Assembly: GCA_965250215.1 (NCBI GenBank)
Contig: CBDFNN010000004.1
Span: 620,001 to 684,000, forward strand
Direction: 5' to 3'
DNA length: 64,000 nt
Origin: CBDFNN01 sp965250215
Lineage (GTDB): Bacteria > Bacteroidota > Rhodothermia > Rhodothermales > DATKEJ01
Positions 17,276 through 25,396 of this stretch are shown here, one piece after another (the first letter of the stretch is position 1; every line of letters starts with the position of its first letter). The notes under the pieces were generated by a model. The model was not told the DNA's origin. It made no database searches and saw only the letters and a program-made list of their open reading frames with translations. The translations under genes were made by a program, and so were the position numbers.

Positions 17276-18599
17276 GAGGGTGTTCAATTAAGTGTGTCAA
17301 GTTAATTATTATAACTTTTAACTTGGATATACAATGGAAGAGAAAAACGATAAACTCGATCCTTCATCTCCGGAGTTTGATTTCGAGGCTTTCAAGAAGG
17401 ATGCCTATCGGAAGATGGTAGGCGGAGCGGGTCTGTTAGGTCCCGACGGAGCCTTTACCTCCTTGATGAAGAACTTTCTCGAGACCTCAATGGACGCCGA
17501 GATGGACGCTCATCTTTCTGAGAAGCCTACCAGGAACAGGCGCAATGGTAAGGGAAGCAAGCGCGTTAAGACCTCCATTGGTGAGGTCGATATTCGGACC
17601 CCAAGAGACCGGGATGCCTCCTTTGAGCCCGTTTTGGTACCCAAGAGAGAGCGAGTCCTTGGAGCTGATATTGAGGAGAAAATCATTCATCTTTATGCGC
17701 GCGGTTCTAGCTATCAGGACATAAGCGACATGCTGAGTGAGCTCTATGGAACGCACATCTCTACGGCCACGATAAGCCGGATCACAGACAAGGTGTTACC
17801 CCTAGTCCAAGAATGGAGCTCGCGTCCTCTAGAGTCTACGTATTGTGTCCTTTGGCTCGACGCCATACACTACAAGATTCGGCAAGAAGGCAAGGTAACG
17901 ACCAAGGCTGTGCACTGTGTTATAGGGGTCGATCTGGAGGGGCAGAAGGAGCTCCTGGGCATGTACATGACCGAGAATGAGAGTGCTTCATTCTGGCTCC
18001 ACGTGCTGACAGACTTACAGAACCGCGGTGTCGAACAGGTGCTCATTGCCTGTATTGACAACCTGACAGGCTTTGCAGACGCGATTGAATCGACCTTTGT
18101 CGGTACTGAAGTTCAACTATGCATTGTGCATCAGATTCGCAATAGCCTCAAGTTCATACCCTGGAAAGATCAGCGAGAGTTCATGAAGGACTTGAAGATG
18201 GTTTACAAAGCAGATACACTTGAAGCTGCAGCTCTGAATCTGGAAAAACTGGACCAAAGATGGGGAAAGAAATATCCCATGGTTATCTCTTCGTGGAGGA
18301 GAAACTGGGAGCGACTCACAGTCTACTTTAGCTATACCAGAGAAATTCGGAAAGTCATCTACACAACGAATACCGTAGAGAGCTTCCATCGTCAACTGAG
18401 GAAGGTCACCAAGACAAAGGGTGCCTTTGTGAGCGACACGGCCTTGATGAAACTTCTCTACCTTGCACAAGAGAAGATTACGGCCAAATGGACACGGCCG
18501 ATATACAACTGGAAAAGTGCACTAGCTCAATTCTATATCAGATTTGAAACCCAACTCAAACCTGAACTAGGAGATTGACACACTTAATGCAATACACCC
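17276..18599 (+). mobile_element. Complete IS256-family insertion sequence with 8-bp target duplication
   Basis: The element is 1324 bp. Its terminal inverted repeats are 25 bp each (17276-17300 and 18575-18599) and share the inner ATTAAGTGTGTCAA exactly, with about six mismatches in the outer half. The direct repeat TTCTCAGC flanks it at 17268-17275 and 18600-18607, matching the 8-bp duplication usual for IS256. It carries a single intact transposase gene whose TGA stop lies inside the right repeat. The right target copy overlaps the first unit of a CAGCCCCT array, so it inserted at the edge of that array. Confidence 0.93.
17334..18578 (+). CDS. IS256-family (mutator-type) transposase
   Basis: A 414-residue DDE transposase that appears intact. 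The N-terminal half has the family block GKGSKRVKTSIGEVDIRTPR and DRDASFEPVLVPKRER. Catalytic acidic residues fit WLDAIHYKI (first Asp), ACIDNLTGFADAI (second Asp) and TTNTVESFHRQLRK (Glu). Length is typical for the family (about 400). It starts with the ATG at 17334, shortly inside the left inverted repeat, and ends in the right one. No frameshift or internal stop is seen, so it could be active. Confidence 0.97.
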   Translation: MEEKNDKLDPSSPEFDFEAFKKDAYRKMVGGAGLLGPDGAFTSLMKNFLETSMDAEMDAHLSEKPTRNRRNGKGSKRVKTSIGEVDIRTPRDRDASFEPVLVPKRERVLGADIEEKIIHLYARGSSYQDISDMLSELYGTHISTATISRITDKVLPLVQEWSSRPLESTYCVLWLDAIHYKIRQEGKVTTKAVHCVIGVDLEGQKELLGMYMTENESASFWLHVLTDLQNRGVEQVLIACIDNLTGFADAIESTFVGTEVQLCIVHQIRNSLKFIPWKDQREFMKDLKMVYKADTLEAAALNLEKLDQRWGKKYPMVISSWRRNWERLTVYFSYTREIRKVIYTTNTVESFHRQLRKVTKTKGAFVSDTALMKLLYLAQEKITAKWTRPIYNWKSALAQFYIRFETQLKPELGD

Positions 18600-18603
18600 T
18601 TCT

Positions 18604-18635
18604 CAGCCCCTCAGCCCCTCAGCCCCTCAGCCCCT
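18604..18635. repeat. CAGCCCCT tandem array, four units
   Basis: Four perfect CAGCCCCT units adjoin the right end of the IS256 element. The last base belongs to the reverse-strand stop codon of the following gene. The same octamer forms the array at 13222-13269. Confidence 0.93.
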
Positions 18636-19447
18636 CACTTATTCAAGGGCAAGGAGATGTGTAGATGATCAGCCGTTCCAACATGCCTCAAGGTCCGAAA
18701 GCCGCATAGCTTGAAATACCATTGAACCAATTTATTCCGGATCGCGCCTCTTCCATTAGTTCGGAAATCGATGGCGTGAACAAAGCCGTCCTTTTGCTCG
18801 AAGTGTAAGGAGTTTTCTAAACGAGGCAATCCCATTTTATCGTAGTCTGAAGCTGTCCGCCCGATGTCGGTTATCACACTGCTTTTGTCGAAGAGGACCA
18901 TCGTACTGACAGAGGTTCTGAGGAGTGGATGTAAATCGGTGTAGGTAGATTTGAGTCGATCATTTTTCAAATTTCCTGCCGATACAAAGAGGAGGGAGTA
19001 GAGGATAAAAACACCTACGATCGCGCCGCCAGCCGTCATGGAGAACTTGAACATCGATTTCCTAATCCCGACAATCTTCCCTAGAACGACGAGATACAAT
19101 GTCACGACTAGAAGGCAGACGAGGAAGCCCAAACCCAATGAAGCCCATGAACCCCAAGCGAGTTCTTTATAGGCATAGCTGGATCCCCTCAGCAGAACGG
19201 CAAATGGAACGATGGCAAGGAATAGAATGAACAGAGCCTTCCTGAAAATCCCACCGAGCAAGGAGCCAGACTTTTCCTTTTCCCCTGAATTCTTGTCACG
19301 CCCTTTCTTTGAAGGATTAGCTAGTCCCTCAATTTCACGCATGGCTTTTTCGACATCGATACTCATAGTAGGGAGAACGTTTTCCGTGTTCTGTGTTCCG
19401 CTATTCTTTTTGCCGAGAATGCCGCCAATGGTTTGACATCCTGCCAA
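18635..19447 (-). CDS. Membrane protein of unknown function
   Basis: A 270-residue frame that I do not recognise. Residues about 65-90, 98-122 and 130-155 form three or four hydrophobic helices (ALFILFLAIVPFAVLL, LGLGFLVCLLVVTLYLVVL, GAIVGVFILYSLLFVSAG). A C-terminal soluble domain of about 110 residues follows. The helices are preceded by a charged segment with GRDKNSGEKEKSG. Codons 17-24 (GTQNTENV) come from a CGGAACA-type repeat word, so translation may instead start at the ATG at 19364-19366 (MSIDVEKAMREIEGL, 243 residues). It begins 22 bp after the gluQ stop on the same strand, suggesting cotranscription. Its stop codon touches the CAGCCCCT array. Confidence 0.7.
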   Translation of the reverse strand: MAGCQTIGGILGKKNSGTQNTENVLPTMSIDVEKAMREIEGLANPSKKGRDKNSGEKEKSGSLLGGIFRKALFILFLAIVPFAVLLRGSSYAYKELAWGSWASLGLGFLVCLLVVTLYLVVLGKIVGIRKSMFKFSMTAGGAIVGVFILYSLLFVSAGNLKNDRLKSTYTDLHPLLRTSVSTMVLFDKSSVITDIGRTASDYDKMGLPRLENSLHFEQKDGFVHAIDFRTNGRGAIRNKLVQWYFKLCGFRTLRHVGTADHLHISLPLNK

Positions 19448-19469
19448 ATCACGGAGAGAGATTCACTCC

Positions 19470-20495
19470 TCACCATTTAAAGTTTTCCACGCCGACTTTA
19501 GATAGATCGAAGATTGAAAGAGCCTCCAGACAGGTCATGGTCTCGAAGCGATCGATTTGCTTGAGCCCAAACATAAATCGGCCTATCAATTCTTCAGGGG
19601 CATATCCCTTTTCTGACAAGTGTCGTATCTCTAAGGCGGCATTTCTTTTTGACAGTTTTTCTCCATCGCTATTGACTAATAGGGGTAGATGAGCGTATTG
19701 CGGCACCTTTCCACCGAGAGCTTCGATAAGTTGAATCTGTCGGGCGGTTGAACTAATTAAATCGGATCCTCTAACCACCTCGCTAACTTCCATTTCGATG
19801 TCATCTACGACGACAGCAAGCTGGTAGGCGAAAATCCCGTCACGTCTTTTGAGGACAAAATCGCCAGTATTTTTAACCACATCTGACTCGATGTCTCCAA
19901 AGACAAGGTCTTTGAAGTGAACAATGCCAGGCTCGACCTTGAAGCGAATAGCCTTTTCTTCTCCCTCTTGCTTTGTCCCAAAATTGGTGAACCAGTTGGA
20001 GTCGAGGTCTTTAGGTCGTAGCTCGATGGGGTAAGGATTTGATTTGGGCTTGTGCGGTGCGGAGGCGATGTCTCTGAGATCTTTTCTCGAATATCCACAG
20101 GGGAAAAGCCGATCTGCTTTTTCGAGCCGCCCTAAGGCTGCTTCATATATGTCAGATCGTTCGGATTGGACATAGGGAGAGTGCGGACCACCTCGTCCTC
20201 CTCCTTCATCCCAATCCAAGCCCAACCAGTCTAAGTCTCTTTTCGCCTGCTCGCCTGTTCCCTTCTTCATGCGAGGACTATCGAGGTCTTCTAAACGCCA
20301 GATAAACCGACCACCCTTGCTCCGCGCGGAAAGCCAAGCAACAAAAGCTGTCTGTGCGTTGCCCATATGTATATGTCCTGATGGGGTTGGTGCGAAGCGA
20401 CCGCGAGTAATCCTAGATCCGGCGTCCTGTTTCGGGAGTCCGGATTCCGGTTCTGAGCTCCCCAGAGCTATCGATATGTCCTCATACTCACTCAT
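19470..20495 (-). CDS. gluQ: Glutamyl-Q tRNA(Asp) synthetase-like protein
   Basis: A truncated class I glutamyl-tRNA synthetase homologue of 341 residues: it has the catalytic domain but no C-terminal anticodon-binding domain. The HIGH-type motif is GRFAPTPSGHIHMGNA (starting near residue 32) and the KMSKS-type motif is GEKLSKRNA. GluQRS enzymes attach glutamate to queuosine in tRNA(Asp), which fits the presence of queA at 49.4 kb. The zinc-binding CxC...C cysteines common in the family are reduced to one in FPCGYSRKDL, so the metal site is probably absent. The 30-residue N-terminal extension before TRGRFAPTPSG is unusual. A full GltX is not in this window. Confidence 0.85.
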   Translation of the reverse strand: MSEYEDISIALGSSEPESGLPKQDAGSRITRGRFAPTPSGHIHMGNAQTAFVAWLSARSKGGRFIWRLEDLDSPRMKKGTGEQAKRDLDWLGLDWDEGGGRGGPHSPYVQSERSDIYEAALGRLEKADRLFPCGYSRKDLRDIASAPHKPKSNPYPIELRPKDLDSNWFTNFGTKQEGEEKAIRFKVEPGIVHFKDLVFGDIESDVVKNTGDFVLKRRDGIFAYQLAVVVDDIEMEVSEVVRGSDLISSTARQIQLIEALGGKVPQYAHLPLLVNSDGEKLSKRNAALEIRHLSEKGYAPEELIGRFMFGLKQIDRFETMTCLEALSIFDLSKVGVENFKW

Positions 20496-20550
20496 CTAGT
20501 GAGTATAGGAGTGCAGTAGTTAATCAAAAAGCCTTGGATTGAATCCGAAA

Positions 20551-20610
20551 AAAGGACCACAAACCACAAACCAAAGACCAAGAACCAAACTCACAAAAAA
20601 GGACCCAAAA
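20551..20610. repeat. ACCAAA/GACC word repeat
   Basis: Upstream of the rplM promoter lies a string of words such as GGACCACAAACCACAAACC, AAAGACCAAGAACC and GGACCC. It belongs to the same family as the repeats at 7834 and 25360. Confidence 0.75.
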
Positions 20611-20625
20611 CAGTTAACAGTTTTG

Positions 20626-20656
20626 TTGACTGTTCTAGAACTTTTTACTACCTTAG
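20626..20656 (+). promoter_or_regulatory. Probable promoter of the rplM-rpsI ribosomal operon
   Basis: TTGACT at 20626-20631 and TACCTT at 20649-20654 are separated by 17 bp. The downstream box reads TACCTTAG, close to the Bacteroidota -7 element TAnnTTTG, with TTG about 20 bp upstream. It lies 36 bp ahead of the rplM start codon. Confidence 0.55.
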
Positions 20657-20692
20657 TGGGCTATCCCCTTTTTCGATTCGAACAAGACAGAA

Positions 20693-21136
20693 ATGAACGT
20701 TAATAGCTATCCAACGCCAAGCGCAAAGCCGGCTGAAGTAGAGGAAAAATGGCATCTTATTGATGCTGACGGCGCCGTCGTAGGAAGACTCGCATCCGTA
20801 GTCGCTGCACTTTTAAGAGGCAAGATGCGAACCGATTTCACGCCACACGTCGATATGAAAGATCATGTCGTCATAATCAACGCTGAAAAAGCAAGATTCA
20901 CTGGCAATAAGGAAAACGCAAAGGAGTACTTCAGGCACTCTGGATACATGGGTGGTGGAAAACTTACTTCTGTCAAGCAGGCCAGAGAGAAGAAGCCAGG
21001 TTTTGTTGTCACTAATGCTGTCAAAGGTATGTTGCCTAAGACAAAATTGGGAAGCAAGATGTTCACTCGTCTGAAAGTATATACGGGACCAGAGCATCCG
21101 CACGAAGCGCAGTCTCCTCAGCCATTCAGTCTTTAA
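20693..21136 (+). CDS. rplM: 50S ribosomal protein L13
   Basis: A 147-residue L13 of normal length. Diagnostic blocks are WHLIDADGAVVGRLASVVA near the N-terminus, VVIINAEKARFTGNK, YFRHSGYMGG in the middle and AVKGMLPKTKLG toward the end. The C-terminus KVYTGPEHPHEAQSP is typical. It starts the ribosomal operon and is followed 20 bp later by rpsI, the conserved pair. Confidence 0.98.
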   Translation: MNVNSYPTPSAKPAEVEEKWHLIDADGAVVGRLASVVAALLRGKMRTDFTPHVDMKDHVVIINAEKARFTGNKENAKEYFRHSGYMGGGKLTSVKQAREKKPGFVVTNAVKGMLPKTKLGSKMFTRLKVYTGPEHPHEAQSPQPFSL

Positions 21137-21156
21137 TCTAGATCAAGAGCAATACA

Positions 21157-21549
21157 TTGGTAGCCAATCAACAAAGCGCAGTCGGGAGACGAAAAACATC
21201 AGTAGCCCGCGTATACCTCCGACCAGGAAATGGTAAGTTTGTCATTAATAAGAAGCCACTAGAAGAGTACGTTCCTCTTGAGTGGAAACGACGACACATT
21301 ATGGAGCCTCTTCGTGTCACAGAGACAGAAGGACAGTTTGACATCATTGTCAACGCCAAAGGTGGTGGAATCACAGGTCAAATTGACGCTGTGAGACTAG
21401 GCATCGCAAGGGCCCTTGTCAAAGACGAGGAAGAACGTAGAAAGCCTTTGAGAGAAGTAGGTCTATTGACTCGTGACCCGAGAATGGTAGAGAGAAAAAA
21501 ATACGGGCAGCCAAAAGCTCGAAAGAAATTCCAATTCTCCAAGCGTTAA
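21157..21549 (+). CDS. rpsI: 30S ribosomal protein S9 (TTG start)
   Basis: A 130-residue S9. GRRKTSVARVYLRPGNGKF opens the protein, GGGITGQIDAVRLGIARAL is the central block, and the basic tail ends RKKFQFSKR, whose last residues reach the P-site tRNA in the ribosome. The only start that gives a full S9 is the TTG at 21157-21159 (TTGGTAGCCAATCAA), preceded by AAGAG nine bases upstream; no in-frame ATG lies near. It directly follows rplM. Confidence 0.97.
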   Translation: MVANQQSAVGRRKTSVARVYLRPGNGKFVINKKPLEEYVPLEWKRRHIMEPLRVTETEGQFDIIVNAKGGGITGQIDAVRLGIARALVKDEEERRKPLREVGLLTRDPRMVERKKYGQPKARKKFQFSKR

Positions 21550-21580
21550 TCCTTATTGGGATTTTACTTGGACTTTTAAA

Positions 21581-21596
21581 GAGGTCGCGAGACCTC
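21581..21596 (+). promoter_or_regulatory. Stem-loop in the rpsI-rpsB gap
   Basis: A perfect 6-bp stem GAGGTC/GACCTC with a GCGA tetraloop lies 99 bp before rpsB, in a 145-bp leader. No T-run follows, so it is not a classic terminator. It could be part of an S2-responsive leader, which exists in other phyla; that role is only a suggestion. Confidence 0.4.
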
Positions 21597-21694
21597 GTAA
21601 TCACACATACGGCTTGATGTCAGCCCGGGTGTCCTTCCAGAAGGGATGGGTTTTGGCAAATGACAGCTGTAGCGGTTTAACCTAACAACAAAGC

Positions 21695-22765
21695 ATGAGC
21701 TTAGTATCTATCGAAAGCCTGGTAAAGGCTGGAACTCACTTTGGTCACCTGACCCGTCGCTGGAATCCGAAAATGCGTCCCTTTATTCATGGGGAGCGGA
21801 ATGGAATCCATGTAATCGATCTTAAGAAAACTCAAGGTCTCCTTGAAAGGGCTGCAACTGAAGCTGGCACCATGGCCAGAAAAAAGAAGATTATTCTTTT
21901 TGTTGGTACTAAGAAGCAGGCCAAAAGCATCGTTCAAGAAGAAGCAATTCGATGTGGAATGCCATATGTCAGTGAGCGTTGGCTAGGTGGTATGCTGACC
22001 AACTTTCAAACCATTCGTAAGAGCATCCGAAGAATGGAGAATCTTACGCGCATGGAAAATGATGGGACCATGGATCAGCTCAAGAAGAAAGAGCGATTGA
22101 TGAAGTCTCGTGAGCGACTAAAGCTTGAGAAGACCCTCGCTGGTATTTCTCAAATGGCACGGCTTCCCGATGCCGTCTTTGTAGTCGACATCAAGCGTGA
22201 ACACATCGCGATCAAAGAAGCCCAAACTTTAGGTCTTCCGATCTTCGCCATGGTTGACACCAACTGCGACCCAGACTTGGTCGATTTTCCGATCCCAGCA
22301 AATGACGATGCTCTCAAGTCAGTTAGACTTATTGCCTCAACAGTTGCCGATGCAATCCTTGAAGCGCGACAAGCAGCCGGTGCCGGACGAGCTGAGCAGG
22401 CAGCTGAAGCTGAGAATATTGCCCTCGAAAAGGGAGATATCACGGCTGAAGAAGTAGCAGCAAAAGGTGAAGGGAAAACCGGCGCAGATACTGGCAAAAG
22501 AGCAAGAATAGGAAAGGCCAAGGCAGAAGTTAAGACCCAAAAGCCAGTTGTCGATCCAAAGGCTGAAGAAGCAGCAGCTGAGCCAAAGACAGCAGCCGAG
22601 CCAGAGCCAGAAGCAAAAGCTGTCGCCGAGGACGCTCCGGTAGCAGAAGCAGCTCCGGTAGCAGCAGAAGCAGCATCTCCGGCAGAAGAGGCCGCTCCAG
22701 TAGCGGAAGAAGCCCCCGCTGTAGCCGAATCTTCCAACGAAGAGTCAAAAAAGGACTCTGAATAA
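21695..22765 (+). CDS. rpsB: 30S ribosomal protein S2 with long Ala/Glu-rich C-terminal tail
   Basis: S2 binds the ribosome platform and helps hold S1. The core (residues 1 to about 230) is normal: VKAGTHFGHLTRRWNPKM, RPFIHGERNGIHVIDL, RWLGGMLTNFQTIR and VDTNCDPDLVDFPIPANDDA. A tail of about 125 residues follows, made of Ala, Glu, Pro, Val and Lys (for example EAAPVAEEAPAVAESSNEE), making the protein 356 residues against about 230-260 usually. The tail is low in complexity and probably disordered. It precedes tsf as in most bacteria. Confidence 0.97.
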   Translation: MSLVSIESLVKAGTHFGHLTRRWNPKMRPFIHGERNGIHVIDLKKTQGLLERAATEAGTMARKKKIILFVGTKKQAKSIVQEEAIRCGMPYVSERWLGGMLTNFQTIRKSIRRMENLTRMENDGTMDQLKKKERLMKSRERLKLEKTLAGISQMARLPDAVFVVDIKREHIAIKEAQTLGLPIFAMVDTNCDPDLVDFPIPANDDALKSVRLIASTVADAILEARQAAGAGRAEQAAEAENIALEKGDITAEEVAAKGEGKTGADTGKRARIGKAKAEVKTQKPVVDPKAEEAAAEPKTAAEPEPEAKAVAEDAPVAEAAPVAAEAASPAEEAAPVAEEAPAVAESSNEESKKDSE

Positions 22766-22805
22766 ATTTGCCGACGGGTCTGAACGACCACCGGCCATAT
22801 GAACT

Positions 22806-22831
22806 AGTCGGCAATCCTCGGGTCGCCGACT
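22806..22831 (+). promoter_or_regulatory. Stem-loop between rpsB and tsf
   Basis: AGTCGGC at 22806-22812 pairs perfectly with GCCGACT at 22825-22831, leaving a 12-base loop. No T-run follows. It lies in the 150-bp rpsB-tsf gap and may act as a processing or attenuation element, or protect the upstream mRNA end. Confidence 0.4.
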
Positions 22832-22872
22832 GACTATTAACGAAGCGAGCTAGCGGCCAGTAGCCATACCAG

Positions 22873-22908
22873 CCAGAAAAGCTAGACGATCCAGAAAAGC
22901 TAGATAAG
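22873..22908. repeat. 18-bp tandem duplication upstream of tsf
   Basis: Two adjacent 18-bp copies start CCAGAAAAGCTAGA and differ only in their last bases (CGAT versus TAAG). The second copy ends eight bases before the tsf ATG, so it occupies the ribosome-binding region; neither copy contains a strong Shine-Dalgarno. Confidence 0.7.
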
Positions 22909-22915
22909 CAAGAAT

Positions 22916-23740
22916 ATGATCTCTGCACAAGACGTAAAAAAACTGCGCGACATGACAGGCGCAGGAATGATGGACTGCAAGAACGCACTTAAGGAGTCGA
23001 ATGGTGACTTCGAAGAGGCCATCGATTTCCTCCGGAAAAAAGGACAAAAAGTATCAGCCAAAAGAGCGGATAGAGATGCCAACGAAGGTGTCATAATCAG
23101 CAAATCTACAGATGATTACAAAACCGCGGTCATCCTAGAAGTTAATTGCGAGACTGACTTTGTGGCTCGAAACGATGACTTCATCGGCTTCGCTTCAGAT
23201 ATTGCCGACCTTGTCATGGCCGAGAGACCAACCGATCAAGATGCATTGAATGCACTTCAGCTTGGAGAGAAAACAGTTGCTGATGCTGTGACTGATATGA
23301 TTGGAAAGATTGGTGAGAAAATCCAAGTCAAGAAATTTCACATCATGGATTCAGCTGATGGAGCAACCGTCACATACATCCACCCTGGAGCCAGACTTGG
23401 CGTTTTGGTTGAAATGGACGACACGGCGAATGCACAGGCAGCTGGTCGTGACATCGCCATGCAAGTTGCTGCCATGAGCCCGATCGCTACTCGAAGAGAA
23501 GAAGTTGACACTGCGCTTGTTGAGAAGGAGCGAGAAATCGCAGTCGAAGCAGCAAAGCAGGAAGGAAAGCCAGAGAAAATTCTTGAGCGAATCGCGACTG
23601 GAAAAGTTGAGCGATACTACAAGGACAACGTGCTTGTGGAGCAAGCATTCGTGAAAGACTCTTCGCAGACCGTTGGCGAGATGCTAAAGTCGAAGGAATC
23701 AGATATTCGTACATTTGTACGATTCGCCCTAGGAGGATAG
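22916..23740 (+). CDS. tsf: Elongation factor Ts
   Basis: A 274-residue nucleotide exchange factor for EF-Tu. The N-terminal UBA-like domain has the signature VKKLRDMTGAGMMDCKNAL, followed by FLRKKGQKVSAKRADRDANE. The core includes EVNCETDFVARNDDF, the Tu-binding block. The C-terminal KDNVLVEQAFVKDSSQTVGE is typical. Length is normal. It follows rpsB after 150 bp and precedes pyrH, a conserved translation/nucleotide cluster. Confidence 0.98.
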   Translation: MISAQDVKKLRDMTGAGMMDCKNALKESNGDFEEAIDFLRKKGQKVSAKRADRDANEGVIISKSTDDYKTAVILEVNCETDFVARNDDFIGFASDIADLVMAERPTDQDALNALQLGEKTVADAVTDMIGKIGEKIQVKKFHIMDSADGATVTYIHPGARLGVLVEMDDTANAQAAGRDIAMQVAAMSPIATRREEVDTALVEKEREIAVEAAKQEGKPEKILERIATGKVERYYKDNVLVEQAFVKDSSQTVGEMLKSKESDIRTFVRFALGG

Positions 23741-23744
23741 AAAA

Positions 23745-23826
23745 TAGTCTTCAGCTTTCAGGGGTCAGTTTTCAGCCTTGCTGAATGACTTTCTGATGAC
23801 TGACGACCGACACCTGACGACTGACT
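23745..23826. repeat. CAGTTTTCAG / TGACGACTGA word repeat
   Basis: The whole tsf-pyrH gap is made of related words: TCTTCAGCTTTCAG, GGGGTCAGTTTTCAG, then CTGATGACTGACGACC and CTGACGACTGACT, running into the pyrH ATG. A shorter form (TCTGACGACTGAGACTGACG) lies near 43400. Confidence 0.7.
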
Positions 23827-24537
23827 ATGTACAAACGGGTACTTTTAAAGCTAAGCGGAGAATCGCTTCTTGGAGACAAGGACTTCGGAATCGATGACGC
23901 CGTATTGGCAAGGTATGCCGACGAGATCAAGGCTACCGACGAACTCGGTGTTGAACTCGCCATCGTAATTGGTGGAGGTAATATATTCCGAGGCGTCTCC
24001 GGAGTTACTCAAGGCATGACGAGATCGCATGCCGACTATATGGGTATGCTCGCGACTATGATAAACGCCATGGCTTTGCAAGATGCTCTTGAGCAAAAAG
24101 GCCTTCATACTCGATTGGCTTCCGCCATCAAAATGGAGGAGATTGCAGAGACTTTCATTCGAAGACGTGCCGTAAGACATTTGGAGAAAGGACGTATTGT
24201 GATATTTGGCGCAGGCACTGGCAATCCTTATTTCACAACAGACACGGCCGCATCACTTCGAGCTGCGGAGATTGGTGCCGATGTCATTCTCAAAGGAACT
24301 CGTGTGAAAGGAATCTACACGGCGGATCCAGAGAAAGACCCGAATGCTGAGATGTTTACCACCATCGATGGTAGTGAAGTGCTCCAGAAGAATCTTAAGG
24401 TCATGGATCTCACAGCGATTACACTATGCCGAGATTCGAAAATACCAATTGTCGTATTTGACATGAACACCGAAGGAAATCTTCAGAGAGTAGTAAAGGG
24501 AGAGGAAATTGGGACCACTGTCATGTGGAACGATTAA
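23827..24537 (+). CDS. pyrH: UMP kinase
   Basis: A 236-residue hexameric UMP kinase that phosphorylates UMP to UDP in pyrimidine synthesis. Family blocks are LLKLSGESLLGDKDFGID, IVIGGGNIFRG, MTRSHADYMGMLATMINAMA and GAGTGNPYFTTDTAASLRA. Length and ends are normal. The start ATG directly follows the word repeat, without a Shine-Dalgarno. It sits in the rpsB-tsf-pyrH-frr order shared by most bacteria. Confidence 0.98.
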   Translation: MYKRVLLKLSGESLLGDKDFGIDDAVLARYADEIKATDELGVELAIVIGGGNIFRGVSGVTQGMTRSHADYMGMLATMINAMALQDALEQKGLHTRLASAIKMEEIAETFIRRRAVRHLEKGRIVIFGAGTGNPYFTTDTAASLRAAEIGADVILKGTRVKGIYTADPEKDPNAEMFTTIDGSEVLQKNLKVMDLTAITLCRDSKIPIVVFDMNTEGNLQRVVKGEEIGTTVMWND

Positions 24538-24579
24538 TTTTCCAGCCCGTGATTACTATTTAACACTAAGCTGATACCC

Positions 24580-25149
24580 ATGATTTCTGAAGAAATACAA
24601 ATGATCATCGATGATGCCAAAGAGACCATGGAAAGGTCTTTGGAGCATCTTGGATCTACCTTGAATACTGTTCGAGCAGGAAGAGCATCGCCTTCGATGT
24701 TGGATAGCGTCATGGTCGAATACTATGGATCGGTCACGCCTCTCAATCAAATGGCGAGTGTTAGTGCTTCCAGTCCAGATCTTCTCATCATCCAACCTTG
24801 GGACAAGACAGCGCTTCCTGAGATCGAGAAAGCGATCACCAAAGCAAACTTGGGATTGAACCCAGGAAATGATGGAGATTTTATCCGAATTCCTGTACCG
24901 CCTCTTTCGGAAGAGCGAAGGGTTGATCTAGTTAAGGCGGCTAAGTCGATGGGTGAAGAAGCAAAAATTGCAATTCGAAATATTCGAAGGCAATCAAAGG
25001 ACGAGATCAAGAAAATGGTGAAGGAAGAAAGCCTTCCCGAAGATCAAAAGTTTGAAGGAGAGGACGAGCTTCAGAAGATCACTGATAATAATATTGGCCG
25101 GATCGACAAAGCCTTAGAGAAGAAAGAGAAAGATATAATGGAAGTTTAG
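24580..25149 (+). CDS. frr: Ribosome recycling factor
   Basis: A 189-residue protein that splits the post-termination ribosome together with EF-G. It shows the typical LGSTLNTVRAGRASPSMLD near the N-terminus, VEYYGSVTPLNQMASVS, and the basic block VDLVKAAKSMGEEAKIAIRN followed by RRQSKDEIKKM. Length is normal. It ends the ribosomal cluster and is followed 13 bp later by tRNA-Ser. Confidence 0.98.
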   Translation: MISEEIQMIIDDAKETMERSLEHLGSTLNTVRAGRASPSMLDSVMVEYYGSVTPLNQMASVSASSPDLLIIQPWDKTALPEIEKAITKANLGLNPGNDGDFIRIPVPPLSEERRVDLVKAAKSMGEEAKIAIRNIRRQSKDEIKKMVKEESLPEDQKFEGEDELQKITDNNIGRIDKALEKKEKDIMEV

Positions 25150-25162
25150 GCTTCCAAGAGAC

Positions 25163-25251
<89 letters not shown>

Positions 25252-25359
25252 AGAGTTTCTAAAGAACCCTTTTTGAGTTCAGTATTTACCAAGCCCGGGC
25301 GATCTGACTAACATCTTTGGGCTTATGCCTCTAGTTATTGCTCATTCAGTCTAGATCGA

Positions 25360-25393
25360 AAGAACCACGAACCAAGAACCACAAACCAAGAAC
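25360..25393. repeat. ACCACGAACCAAGAACC word repeat
   Basis: The bases just before the yicC start are a 7-bp-like string, AGAACCACGAACCAAGAACC then ACAAACCAAGAAC, of the same family as 7834 and 20551. Confidence 0.75.
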
Positions 25394-25396
25394 TAG

